NCBI GenBank assembly: GCA_905221605.1
Contig: CAJNDS010002270.1
Location: forward strand, 417,435 to 459,934
Direction: 5' to 3'
Source of the DNA: Symbiodinium natans
Taxonomy: Eukaryota; Sar; Dinophyceae; Suessiales; Symbiodiniaceae
DNA: 42,500 nt
Shown here: in pieces, positions 1 through 12,009 of the stretch
Layout of the letters: each line of letters opens with the position of its first letter
Position numbering within the stretch: the first letter of the stretch is position 1
The notes under the pieces: generated by a model
Seen by the model: only the letters and a program-made list of their open reading frames with translations
Told to the model about the DNA's origin: nothing
The model's database searches: none
Made by a program: the position numbers and the translations under genes

Positions 1-25
1 TAAACCTCTCAGCTCTGGGTCCAAG

Positions 26-82
26 GCGACGGAGATGAAAACTGCCAAGGAAGCTGGCAACTCCGCCTTCAAAGCAGCCAAG
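26..82 (+). CDS. Exon, gene 1 (ATEMKTAKEAGNSAFKAAK)
   Basis: The frame opens after TCCAAG and reads an Ala/Lys-rich segment. An apparent GC donor (AAG|GCAACT) ends it in phase 0, which suits the next exon. The frame stays open to 135, where a GT donor made by the telomeric repeat (GTTTAG) is the alternative, but that leaves the wrong phase. Confidence 0.5.
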
Positions 83-3000
83 GCAACTTCGGGGCGTTCC
101 AGCAAGTTACGGCTGGGCAGGGAAGGAACAACTGGGTTTAGGGTTTAGGGTCTAGGGTTTAGGGTCTAGGGTTTAGGGTTTAGGGTTTAGGGTTTAGGGT
201 TTAGGGTTTAAGTTTGAGGGTTTGGATCTCCATGGCGAACCCCAAAGCATGTAAACCGCCAACCTTCCAAGCCCTACACCTGCAACTCCACATCTCCAAA
301 GTCCTAAGCCCTAAACACTAATTATAGGGTTCTAAAAGGAGGGGGGCTCAAGGGGGGTGTGTAACCCAAGGCTCCCCAATAATTACTCCCCTTCCTAAGG
401 CTCCCTAAGCTTCCCTAAGGTTCCCTACCTAGGTACCTACCCCCCTTGAACCCCCCCTCCCTTAACAACCCTCTAACCCTAACCCCTAAACCCTAACCCC
501 TTCTGCCCTAAACCCTAAACCCCCAAACTTTAGGACAGGCTAAACCCGGATCTGCCAAACGCCAAGAGCCAAGGACTCGAGTACCCCAGAAGCCATGAAC
601 ACAAGAGTCAGTGTGCTAACAGTCTTTGTGGTGCTTTTTGCTGTAGTTAACTTTAGATCCCTAGCCGTTTTGGGTTTGTTGGGTTTCCTACTAAGGCAGC
701 TAAACATTTAGTTTATAGCTACCCTCCTCAGTCCAGCCAAGACAGTCCTTAGGCCTGCAAAACCTTGAAGCCCTCAAGCGTTTAAGCCCACGAAACCCCA
801 AAACCTTAGAACCCATATACGAAAAACGACAAGCTCTTTAAAGAAAGCCTGCACCCCAGAACCCCTAAACCCAAACCCTGAATTTTTAGCCCTATACCCT
901 ACACCCGAAAGCCCCTAAACCCTCAAGCCCAAACCCTAAAACTCGGTTTTGGAGTACTATACTTTAATACTTGTTTTGGTTCTGGGTTCTTTTTTTTGCT
1001 CTATACTTTACTGTTTTTTTGGTTCTGGGTTCCTTTTTTGCCACTTATATCTAAAAATCCAAAAAGTTGCTCCTTTTTGTCCAGGGTCTACTCCAAAGTA
1101 GGGAAAAAGAGGCCCTAAGCCCTAAACCCTAAACCCTGAAGGGTCTACTCCAAAGTAGGGCAAAATGCCCCAAGCCCTCGAGGGTTCCCACCCGACCAGG
1201 AGGCTGGCATGTCCGATTCCAAGGCAGCCGAGGCTGCCGTGGCGCGGCTCATTCCGTTTCCGGTTAGGGTTTAGGGTTTAAGGTTTAGGGTTCGGGGTTT
1301 GGGGTTTAGGGTTTAGGGTTTAGGGCTTAGGGTTTAGGGTTTAGGGGTTCAAGGGTTTAGGCATTCCCCTGAACCACCCTAAGAATTGTTGTAGGTAAGA
1401 CTTTGGGTTTTCAGGCTCCAGATATGTCCACGGACACTGAACCCTAAAGCCCCTAAGCCCTAAACACTAAACCCTAAACTAAATAAGCATGCGCCCCCAA
1501 GGCCCGTGTGGCTGGCTTGGCGGCGCAGAAAGCTGCTGTGGCCTCCGGGAAGACGATTTCGGAGCTACTTGTTCAGTTAGGGTTTAGGGTTCAAGGTTTA
1601 TGGTTTAGGGCATATTGTGTAGTGTTTAGGGTTTAGGTTTTAGGGTTTAGGGTTTAGGTCTCGGTTTGAGAAGCTTGAGGATCTGTTGCTGGTTTTGGAT
1701 TTGGGGTTTAGGGTTGGGGGGTATAGGGTCTAGGTTTCAGGGTTTCCGCAAGCAGGCCCTTCAACATGGGGTGCCTCAACCCAAACTACCCTAACCTGGT
1801 TCGTATGGAAGGACCCTTGGCGTTCACAATCAGGGGATTCATTTCGAGGGTAGTAACGCCCTCCGAAAATTTTGTCACGAAGAACCAGAATCCCCTCAAA
1901 CCCTAAACCCTAAACCCTCTTTAAAAAGAAACAGCCGACATGGTCCAGGAGCACTTCCTTCACGCTAGGTCTGGTCCGGGGTTCACGTCTCATAGCTCCA
2001 GGGGGCGACTTCCAGCATCGAAGTTTAGGGTTTAGGGTCTAGGGTTTTCCCTAAACCCTCAACACCTCAGCCCAGACTAAGCCCTAGCCGTAGTATGGGG
2101 GGTTTTCCGAGAATCGACGTACCCTTTTGGGGGCTCCTTTAAGGGGACAGAACAGGGGTTACCCCTATTGTGGGAAGCGCCGGCATCAACATCTTGCAAG
2201 CTTATCATACCTGCATGATATACCCCTAAGGCTCCCTGTACCTGTATGGCATATACTTGGGCTTCAAAAGCGTTCCTATGAAGCCCTAAACCCTAAACCC
2301 TAAACCATAAACAATGAGTTAAAACTATATAGGTACATGAACCCCTGGGGGTGCCCCATCGTCTTAGTTTCCCTTAAGGAGTGTTCCTTAATTCATATAG
2401 AGATCCTTAATATGATATGATTTAAGGTATATTCCTCAACTAAGGGGTTTTGGGCTCTTTGGGCATGTGCAACCCCCCCCCCCCCCTCCCTCCCCACGAA
2501 AAACGGTTCGCTAGCTGTCTCGCCTTGAACCTCGGGAGGGCTGTGGCAGGCATGGCATGCGTGTCAATTCAGGTACATCGAACCCACATACCTCATCCCC
2601 CAGGTTTAGGGTTTAGGGTTTAGGGTTTAGGGTTTAGGGCTTAGGGCTTAGGGTTTAGGGTTTAGGGTTTAGGGTTTAGGGTTCCCTAACCCCAAATCCT
2701 ACACCCTAGTAATCACCCATGAGCCTTGAAGAGAGGCCCTACGCCAGCGGCCCCGGAAAAGCCAAGGGTTGGGGTTATGAGGGCTTCGGGATCATGCAGT
2801 GTGAACCCGGAAATAGAGTCTTTAGGGTATAGGGCTTAGGGTTTAGGACTTGATCGGGGGCCTTTCAACTGAAAGCTCTTTTTTATATACAAGCCCTGGA
2901 CATTTTTTTAGACCCTGAAGGCCCTTCAGACTTTAGCCCAAGACCGCAATCCCAAGAAACACTCCTGCACACCAACGAAGGATTGCCAGTGCCGCCGGCG

Positions 3001-6000
3001 ATGCTGCCTACAAAGCCGGCAAGGCCGCCAATCAGAGAACTTGGGTTCCGGGTTTAGGGTTTAGGGTGTAGAGTTTAGGGTTTAGGGCTTGGGGGTTTAG
3101 GGCTGAGGCTGTGCCACTTCTACCTAAAGCGAACTTCAAGCCTCTAAGCTCCCAAACCCTTGACCACTTCGGCCCCAAAACCCCTTTACCCTGGAACGCT
3201 GTAAAGCTCGCAAACCATCTCCGCACCCTCAACCCGGAACCTCCTAAACCCTTAGGGAGGGTTTAGGGTTTTGGGTTTTGGGTTCAGGGTTTAGGGTTTA
3301 GGGTTTAGGGTTTAGGGTTTAGGGTTTAGGGTTTAGGGTTTAGGGTTTAGGTTGGTTTTAGTTTTTTGGTTTAGGGTATAAGGCCTCGTGGCAGCTGTAG
3401 GACTCAACTGCCGCTGTCGGAGGTCAAGTCTCAGCCATGGTTTTTCATGTTCTTACGAAAGGGAAACGCCTAAAGCCCTAGTTTCGCAAGTTTGGGTCTC
3501 GCACCGTGGCTGCACATCCATCTCTGCAACGTTTACAGCTGGGACCCTCATGTAGATTGTCGATGACGATCCCTGCTCCGCAGTGTGGAGTTGCGACGAA
3601 ACCCTCAAGCCGATTTGGACCCCAAAACCCGAAACCCTAAACCCTGAACCCTAAACCCTAAACCCTGGCAGGGTTTACGCGTTAAGTGTCTGCTGTCTCT
3701 TGACAGGGCGGAAGTAACTATAAAGTGAAACAGAATCCCGATACCCTGGACTCTAAACCCCTAAACCCCTGAACCCCAAAACCCTAAAACCCCAAAACCC
3801 TAAAACTCTCAAACCCTAAAACCCTAAAACCCTAAAAACCCTAAAACCCTTAAAACCCTGAAACCCTTAAAACCCTAACATCCTAAAGCCCAAAAGCCCT
3901 TAAAACCCTAAAACCCTAAAACCCTAACTCCGTAGCACCCTAAAATCCTAAACCCTAAAACCCTAAACGCCTAAACCTAAAGCCCTAAAGCCCTAAACCC
4001 CTACACCCCCTACACCCCAAAAAACCCAAAACCCCAAACCCCAAACCCTAAACCAAAACGCCCTGAACCCCGAAACCTCAAACCCCAAACCCTAAACCCG
4101 AAACCCTACACCATAAAACCCTAAACCCTCAGCCCTAAACCCCAAACCCTAAACCCTAATCCCTAATCCCCAAAACCCCTAAACCGCAAACCCTGGACCC
4201 TAAACCCTAAACCCCAAACCCTAGACCACAGGCCGCCGGCATGAAGCTGAACTACACGGCCGCGGAGGCCGCAGCGGCGGCTGCAGGCTCAGCAGCGGCG
4301 GATGAGCCCCTGGGCCGGGTTTTGGAGTTTAGGGTTTAGGGTTTAGGGTTTAGGGTTTAGGGTTTAGGGTTTAGGGTTTAGGGTTTAGGGTTTAGGGTTT
4401 AGGGTTTAGGGTTTAGGGTTTAGGCCTGCCTCCCTTACAGCCGCTTGGATCTTAAGGAGTCTGGGTACCTAAACCATAAACCCTAAATCCGAGACCCTGA
4501 ACCTTGAACCGCCAAATCTCCACAATCCAGACTCCAATATCCCTTGATTGAAGCTAAGATAGGGGTTCCAGCAACAACCATCAGTGAAGGCATTCTCCGG
4601 AAATAAGGGATGCGGACAGACTTCTCACAGGAACCCAAATTCAGGATCCTTTACACCAAGTGCTTGGAAGCTCTTTTGACGTAGCAAGTCTGCTTAGTAT
4701 TCTTTAGAGGCCCTCTCCTAATCCCCATACCCCACCTTGCTAACCCTACTTACTAAGTCAAACGGGCTTGCAAGTAGGGGATGTCAAGATCAGAAGGATG
4801 GCTACATTGGTGAACTCAAGACCTACCTGGTCCCTTTTAGGGTTTAGGGTTTAGGGTTTAGGGTTTAGGGTTTAGGGTTTAGGGTTTAGGGTTTAGAGTC
4901 TTTGAGTGTCTTTTTGCGGCGCTACCTCACTTTTGCCAACAGAAAGAGCAAAAACCGGAGGCCGGTGTCCAACGCAAACGATCTTCGCCCGAATAGGGTA
5001 TTTTGACGAAAATAGGTGTAATTATTGTTTTCAGGATTCCTAGAAGAGACGGATGATAGCATTTTGGGGGTGTAGTCGTGGGCATTTTGTGACATACCCG
5101 AATCCCTAAACCTCTGAGCACGTATGGGTTCGACTCTTACACCCCTGTCAACCCTGTGCACTGCGATGCTGGGTAGTAGGAGACCCTAGAAACCCCAGGC
5201 CACAAACCTCCAAACCCTAAAGCCCTGTAAGCCCTGAAGCGAGGACCGCCTCCGCTGGAGAGAGCAAGAAGCGGATCGTCAGGGTCCGCCCCCCCCCCCC
5301 CCCCAGCTCGAGGGTTCGTCAAGTCATGGATATGAAACAGGGTTTCTATTACTGATTATTGGTGAGTGTATACAAGGGTCAACCTTAAAAACCCAAGGAA
5401 CCCAATACCCCTCAATTAAGGAACATACCTTAAATCATATGAGGTAGGGTATATAGTACTGTTATTGGTAAGTGTATATACGGTTCCATCTGAATATTGG
5501 CGAGTGCATATATTGGGTGTCCTTCTGGGGATACAAGAAATATAAGCCCTGCTTCATATCAGCTGGCTGGTTGCCTGCTCGGCACGGGTTTAGGGTTTAG
5601 GGTTTAGGGTTTAGGGTTTAGGGTTTAGGGTTTAGGGTTTAGGGTTTAGGGTTTGTTTGGGCATTGGAGGTCAACGGACAGCCACACCTAAGTTGACCGC
5701 ATCTCTGCTGCTCCTGCACTTCCCTAGCCCTAGCCCCGAAACCCTAAACCCACAACCCTCTCCATCATATCTTAGTTGACACGGTCAAGGCCAAAAAGTC
5801 GTGGTTCAAGGCCAAAATACCGTGGCTCAAGGCCAAACATTCGTGGTTCAAGGCAATTCGTCGTTTTTGGTCTTGAACGACGATTCTTTTGCCTTGAACC
5901 ATGGTTCAATGCCAGTTTTTTTCCTTGAACCATGGTTCAAGGCCAAATCGTTCGTGGTTCAAGGCCAAGACTTCTTAAACCCTAAACCTACACCCTAAAC

Positions 6001-9000
6001 CCTAAACCCTAAACCCTAAACCCTAAACCCTAAACCCTAAACCCTAAACCCTAAACCCTAAACCCTGGCCTCAGGCGGCAGCCAGGGCAGCTCGCAAGAG
6101 CGGCAAGGACCACGGCATGACGCAGCTCGGACTGAGGTTTAGGGTTTAGGGCTTAGGGTTTAGGGTTTGGGGTTTAGGGTTTAGGGTTTGGCGTTTTAGG
6201 GTTTAGGGTTTCGGGTTTAGGGTTTGCGGGTTCAGGGTCGAGGGTTTACGGACCTTAGACAAGCTGCTGCTACTGTTTAGGGTTTAGGGTTTAGGGCTTA
6301 GGGCTTAGGGTTTAGGGTTTAGGGTTTAGGGTTTAGGGTTTAGGGTTTAGGGTTTAGGGTTTAGGGTTTAGGGTTTAGGGTTTAGGATCTAGGGTTTAGG
6401 ATCTAGGGTTTAGGATCTAGGGTTTAGTTGCTCATGTGGTCCTTTCCTGGCTATCTCAGAGGCAAAGAACGATCTAGGCAAGCTCCTGGTAGCTCTTTGC
6501 AGTTTCGACTTAAGCCCCAACACCTGAACCCTAAACCCTAAACCCTAAACCCTAAACCCTGAACCCTGAACCCTGAACCCTAAACCCTAAACCCTAAACC
6601 CTAAACCCCAAACCCCAAACCCCAAAACCCTAAACCCGAACCCCAACCCGCAGCTTCAAGCTCACCTTCACATCCATCGGGATTTTTTAGTGTAAGGCTT
6701 TGCTGCCCCCAACCTCCCAGAGACTCTCCCCCAGGAGCCACTCCCACATATTCCCTACCTTTTTTGTCTAGGGTGTTTAGGGTTTAGGGTTTAGGGTTCA
6801 GGGTTCAGGATTTAGGGTTTGGGGTTTATAGGGATTAGGGTTTTGCGTTTAGGCTTTAGTTCTGAGACCCGTAGCTCATAAACACCTTACTTGGACGGCT
6901 ACGTACCGTTATCCTCATCGCTTTCTTCCTGAGGGATGGGATCCCTTAGCAGCCCAAAACCCTAAACCTTAAACCCTGAACCCTAAACCCTTTTTCTCCT
7001 TGGGACATATTTTTGTTAGTAGATCGCCTTCCTTTCAATGGCTGCTTGAAACCTATCCGGGCTCCCAGAAGCCCAAAATCCTAATCCCTTCGGAACCCAA
7101 ATTGCTTCCCAAACCCTAAGCCCCAAACCCCGAAACCCGAAGCCCTAAACTCGCCCCAAACCCAAGACTCCAAACCCCAAAACCCCAAACCCTAAACCCC
7201 AAACCCCGAACCTAAACCCTAAACCCCAAAGCCTAGACCCCCAACCCCAAACCCCAAACCCCAAGTCCTGAACCCTAAACCCCAAACCCCAAACCTTGAA
7301 CCCCAAAACACCCAAACCCTAAACCCCAAACCCCAAACCCCGAACCCAAACCCCAAACCCCAAACCCTAAACCCCAAACCCCAAACCTTGAACCCTAAAC
7401 CCTAAACCCTAAACCCTAAACCCCAAACCTGGCAGACACAGCCGAGGAACGCACAGGCGGCACAGGCAGCTTCGACTGCCGCGGGACTGGCGCCTCGAGC
7501 GGTTTAGGGTTCAGGGTTTAGGGTTTAGGGTTCAGGGTTCAGGGTTTAGGGTTTAGGGTTTAGGGTTTAGGGTTTAGGGTATGGAGTTTAGCGTTTAGGG
7601 TCTCCGCTGCTTGTTGACACAGGAAGGGTGTGGTTCGGGTTGCAGGGCGAATCGGGCTACAGGGGGTCGAAAGGGTCTAATCTTATGTGTCAGCCCTTGC
7701 GTCCCAGCCACTGTTATCCTAAACCCTAAACCCTAAACCCTAAACCCTAAACCCTAAACCCTGTGGGTAGTTGGGTTTAAGGCTTCTGGCTGCCTAGAGG
7801 GCTTCCTCAAGGGGTTATAGAATTAGAATGAAAGGCTTCGGGTTCCTTCTGAGGGTTCTCATTCGTTCTCTTCGACACAGGACAGAACTCCGGGTCGGGT
7901 CGATCCCCAAACCGTTTAGTGACGTTTAGTGTTTAGGCGTAAGCCCCTAAACCCTGAACCCTAAACCCTAAATTCTAAACCCCACAAGATTTCGTGTTTA
8001 GGGGTAGGCCCTGAAACCTGGAACCCCAAGTTGCTCTCGAGGCAGCCGCCACCCAAGAAGCCGTGAAGAGACTCGGCTTGAAGCTGCCTGGGGGGGGGGG
8101 GGGGGGAGGTTTAGGGTTTAGGGTTTAGGCTTTAGGCTTTAGGCTTTAGGGTTCAGGGTTTTAGGGTTGAAGCATGGCAGTGGGTTTCTCTGGTAGGGGA
8201 AGCCGGTGGAGGGGGGAGGAAACACTACGCAGGTACCCTTTGCTTCAGGCACAAGCTGTAGGTAAAGCATGTGCCAGGAGACCTGCTACTGCATTGCTGA
8301 GGCTTCTGTGACAAGCAGCTGAGTTTTTTCGGGCAGTTGTTCGGAGGTTCATGGGCAGCTCTATGTTTTAGAAGGGCTCTACGCAACCCTAGCCCCTAAA
8401 CCCTACACCCTAAACCCCCATCTTATACCGTGGGCTCGGGACTTCTTTATCACCGTATCTCAAATCCACCCACGAACCTTCAGTGCCGAGCTGCTGTTGG
8501 TGTGTTGAGTTCCAGGCTCTTTGTATGGTCTTGAAACTCTTGAGCAACCTGACACACCCTAAACCTTCAACCCTAAACCCTAAACCCTGAACCCTGGTTT
8601 TGTTGGCTGGCTATAGGGCTTCAGAACTTTGGAGATTGAAAGGGAACCGAAGCCCGAAACCCTAAAGCCCCAAAAGCACCCCACCCTCAAGCAGGACTTT
8701 GGGTTTAGGGTTTAGGGCAACACACTTTCGCTTCCCCGAACCCACATGTGTGGTTCAGGGTTGAGAGTCCCACAAAGGAGTAGGTTCTGGAAGGTCAAAC
8801 CCTACCAAAAAAGTAGATCCTGGAATGTGTGGCAGGGGTTGGGTTTTGGGTTTTGGGCTTTGGGCTTTGGGCTTTGGGCTTTGGGCTTTGGGCTTTGGGC
8901 TTTGGGCTTTGGGCTTTGGGCTTTGGGGTTTGGGGTCAGGCAAGCTTGAGGCAAAACCTTGCATGACCGCCGCATGAGGCACCCTCATACGGAGGACCCC

Positions 9001-11978
9001 TGGAAGCAGCGCGCCCACCAAACCAATGCCCAAAGCCTGAAAACCCTGAACCCTTAACCCGGTTGCCATAACCCTACACCCTAGACCCTAAACCCTAAAA
9101 ACCTAAACCCTAAATGCTCAGGAACTCGGGATCCACAGCGTCCACCACAGCCTCCAGCAGCACGACCAAGGCACGGAAGAGCCGCAAGCTGACCTTTTGG
9201 CGGGTTTAGGGTTTAGGGTTGAGGGTTTAGAGTTCAGGGTTCAGGGTTTAGGGTTTATGGATTGACCTAACCCTAACACTAACCCCCCCCCCCCAAAAAA
9301 AAAAGAGCTCTAAACCCTAAGACCCGAAGCTGACAGCAATATCAACATCCTAAACCCTAACCCTAAACCCTAAACCATACATCCAGAAGCACGAAGCTCA
9401 ACGTCCAGGTCCTTCACGGCATTGTTTTTTTTGTGGTTTGGGGTTTGGGGTTTGGGGTTTGGGGTTTGGGGTTTGGGGTAGTTAGTTGCGTGGTGCCATG
9501 CTTGCATCCTAGCCCCTGGGAATTCTTACACGTCGTTTCAAGACAGCTTAGGGCCTTTAGGGCTTCTCCTAACCCCCCCCCCCAAAAAAAAAAAAACTGA
9601 ATTCAGGGGTTTAGAGTTTAGGGATGTAGGGTTTCAGGTTTTAGGATTTACGGTTTTTTGGTTTATTTGGTTTTAGAGTTTTAGGGTTTAGGGTTTGGGG
9701 GTTCAAGGTTTTCTTTTGGGGTTACCAAGCTGCAGGCAGCTGCGGCGGCAACCACGACCGTCACGACCACCACCAGCACCACCACGGCAGCTCAGAAGAA
9801 GCCCAAGAAGGTGCGCACAAATGGGGGGGGGGGGGGGTCCGAAACTAGGGGTTCCTCATTGGGGGTCCACGTATGATAAAGGGATTCCTACGATTTGGGA
9901 TCTATATTAGAGGTGTCTTATTTGCGTAAACCTCCAAATCGTAGTTGAATGGGGGGTTTTTTAGGTACTATACGTGTCGGATGAGTTCATAATAGTATTC
10001 CCTCATGGAATTAAGCTATGTAAGGCTTAGTAGGGTTTTGGCTGTAGGAATGAGTTTAGAGGGTCGTCCTTTCGATGAGAATCTCTAAACCCTAAAAGCG
10101 TGGTCATGATGTTGTTCGTAGGGGGGCGAGCCTGGGTATTGCAGCAGAGGAACTCTGACCACGTTGGCTCTTGCGACTCAGGGTTTGGGGCTAGTCCTGG
10201 TTTAGGGTTTAGGGTTTAGGGTTAAGGGTGTAGAGTTGCATGGGCATTACAGGAGGGGAACTCTGACCACGTTCGCTCTTGCGACTCAGTTTTTAGGGCT
10301 TCGGGTTTAGAGTTTGGTCGTCCCACTGTTTCGTTGTTGCCGTTTCCTGCTTCAGATGCTGCTCACCAGTCATCACAACGAAGTGTTCCACCTTCAAGCT
10401 CACAGGGTTGATGCCTGATGGCTTGCTTACCTCACGAGTGTGCAAGCTTATGTCTTGAACGTCAGCTACCTAAGACTACCAAAGCGCTTCATAGCGGCAG
10501 GCTACAGAAACTTAGGAGCCCAGTGGTACCCTTTTGTGTTTCAAGGTTGCCTTTTTTTATGTAACCAGCCCAACAAAGGATGCCCTTACTATAACATGGT
10601 GAATTTCTGGGCTTCCAAGGAAAGAAAGTTTTAACTTTTGAAAGATATGGTTTTTGCTGTGTCAAGAGTGTCGAGTCTGAGGCTGATGCTTGATCCCCAA
10701 ATCCCAAACCCTAAGCCCTGAACTCAGAACATCTAGGACCTAGAGTAATTAGGTCCCTTATTTTTCGGGTTTAGGGTCCCTGATAAACCCGGTAAAACCA
10801 CAAAGGGCACGCTTGTTATCCCTACGTTACTCTTGGGTCTAGAACCGTAATGCCCTGAACTCGAACCCTAAACCCTTCCGCCTCCGCGCCAGGCGAAGAA
10901 GACGACGACCACCGCGGCCAAGACCACCACCACCACGGCGCCAGACACCACATCGTCAGTGGAGGCGGCACTACGGGGTGACCTACGCTGTTGAACCTTT
11001 TACGGTGTAGGGTTCAGGGTTCAGGGGTAGCCCAGTGGTAATCTCTATTCGTATAAACCCTTCGAAACAAATCAACGGGAACCCGTGCTCATGCTTAGGC
11101 ACTGAGGAGCCCTAAACCCTAAAACCTGTAAATGCGGTGTTGAGCTACAGAGTTCTGGGATGTTTGGGTTTGCTGCTAGGGTTTTGGGTTGGGATGTTCC
11201 CCCTTATACTAACAGTCCTTAATAGGGATTATAATGGGGGGGTACTATAATCCCTATTAAGGGCTGTTAGTATAAGGGGGAACGCGTTTTGGGTTCGACA
11301 TTACCTCGGCCCTAGCTCACGATACTCTTTGAGTCCCAGGTGGCAACTCGCATCGAACGGTGTTCCCCAAGCAGGGCACGAGGCTAAAGGTTCTTAGCCA
11401 GGATTACCCAAAACCCCAACCCACCCTAAACCCTAAACCCTAAACCCTCAACCCTAGCCCTAAACCCTAAAGCCTAAACCCTAAACCCCCACACCCTCAC
11501 ACCCCAAGCTCCAGCGGCCTATCGAAGATCCTAGAAGCAGCCAAGATGAGAACGCAGAAAACTCCTTCGCAAGAAAGGTGTGTGAGGGCGGGGGTGTGGC
11601 ACCTTGTTGGGGTCCTTATGATAAGGGAATCCTACTATTTGGGTGAATTTGGGGCCCCCTGTTTTTGTAAACTCCCAAGTGGGGGGGGGGGGGGGGGGGG
11701 TTCCAAAAATGTGCAGTTTCTGCAAATACGGTCTAGGGTTTAGGGAGTCCCGTTTTTGGGGGATTCCGAAGGTAAGGATGCTACTCGGTTGGGGTATGTT
11801 GCGCGTGTGCCTGTGTGTGTGTGTGTGTGTGTGCGCGAAAAGCTTCATCGACCCTCTTAGCCATCAAACTAAGAAGCACCCTCAACCTGCTACCTCAACA
11901 CCCCAACCCCCAGGCCCCACACCCTAAACCCTAAACCCTAAACCCTAAACCCTAAACCCTAAAACCCTAAACCCTAAA

Positions 11979-12009
<31 letters not shown>

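Noticed and set aside
5811-5830. Spliced-leader relic (GGCTCAAG)
   Set aside because: The match is only eight bases and is explained by the local 21-bp array. There is no ATG exon after it.
10440-10634. 64-codon ORF at 10440
   Set aside because: About half of it is the family-D element 10514-10616, so coding is unlikely.
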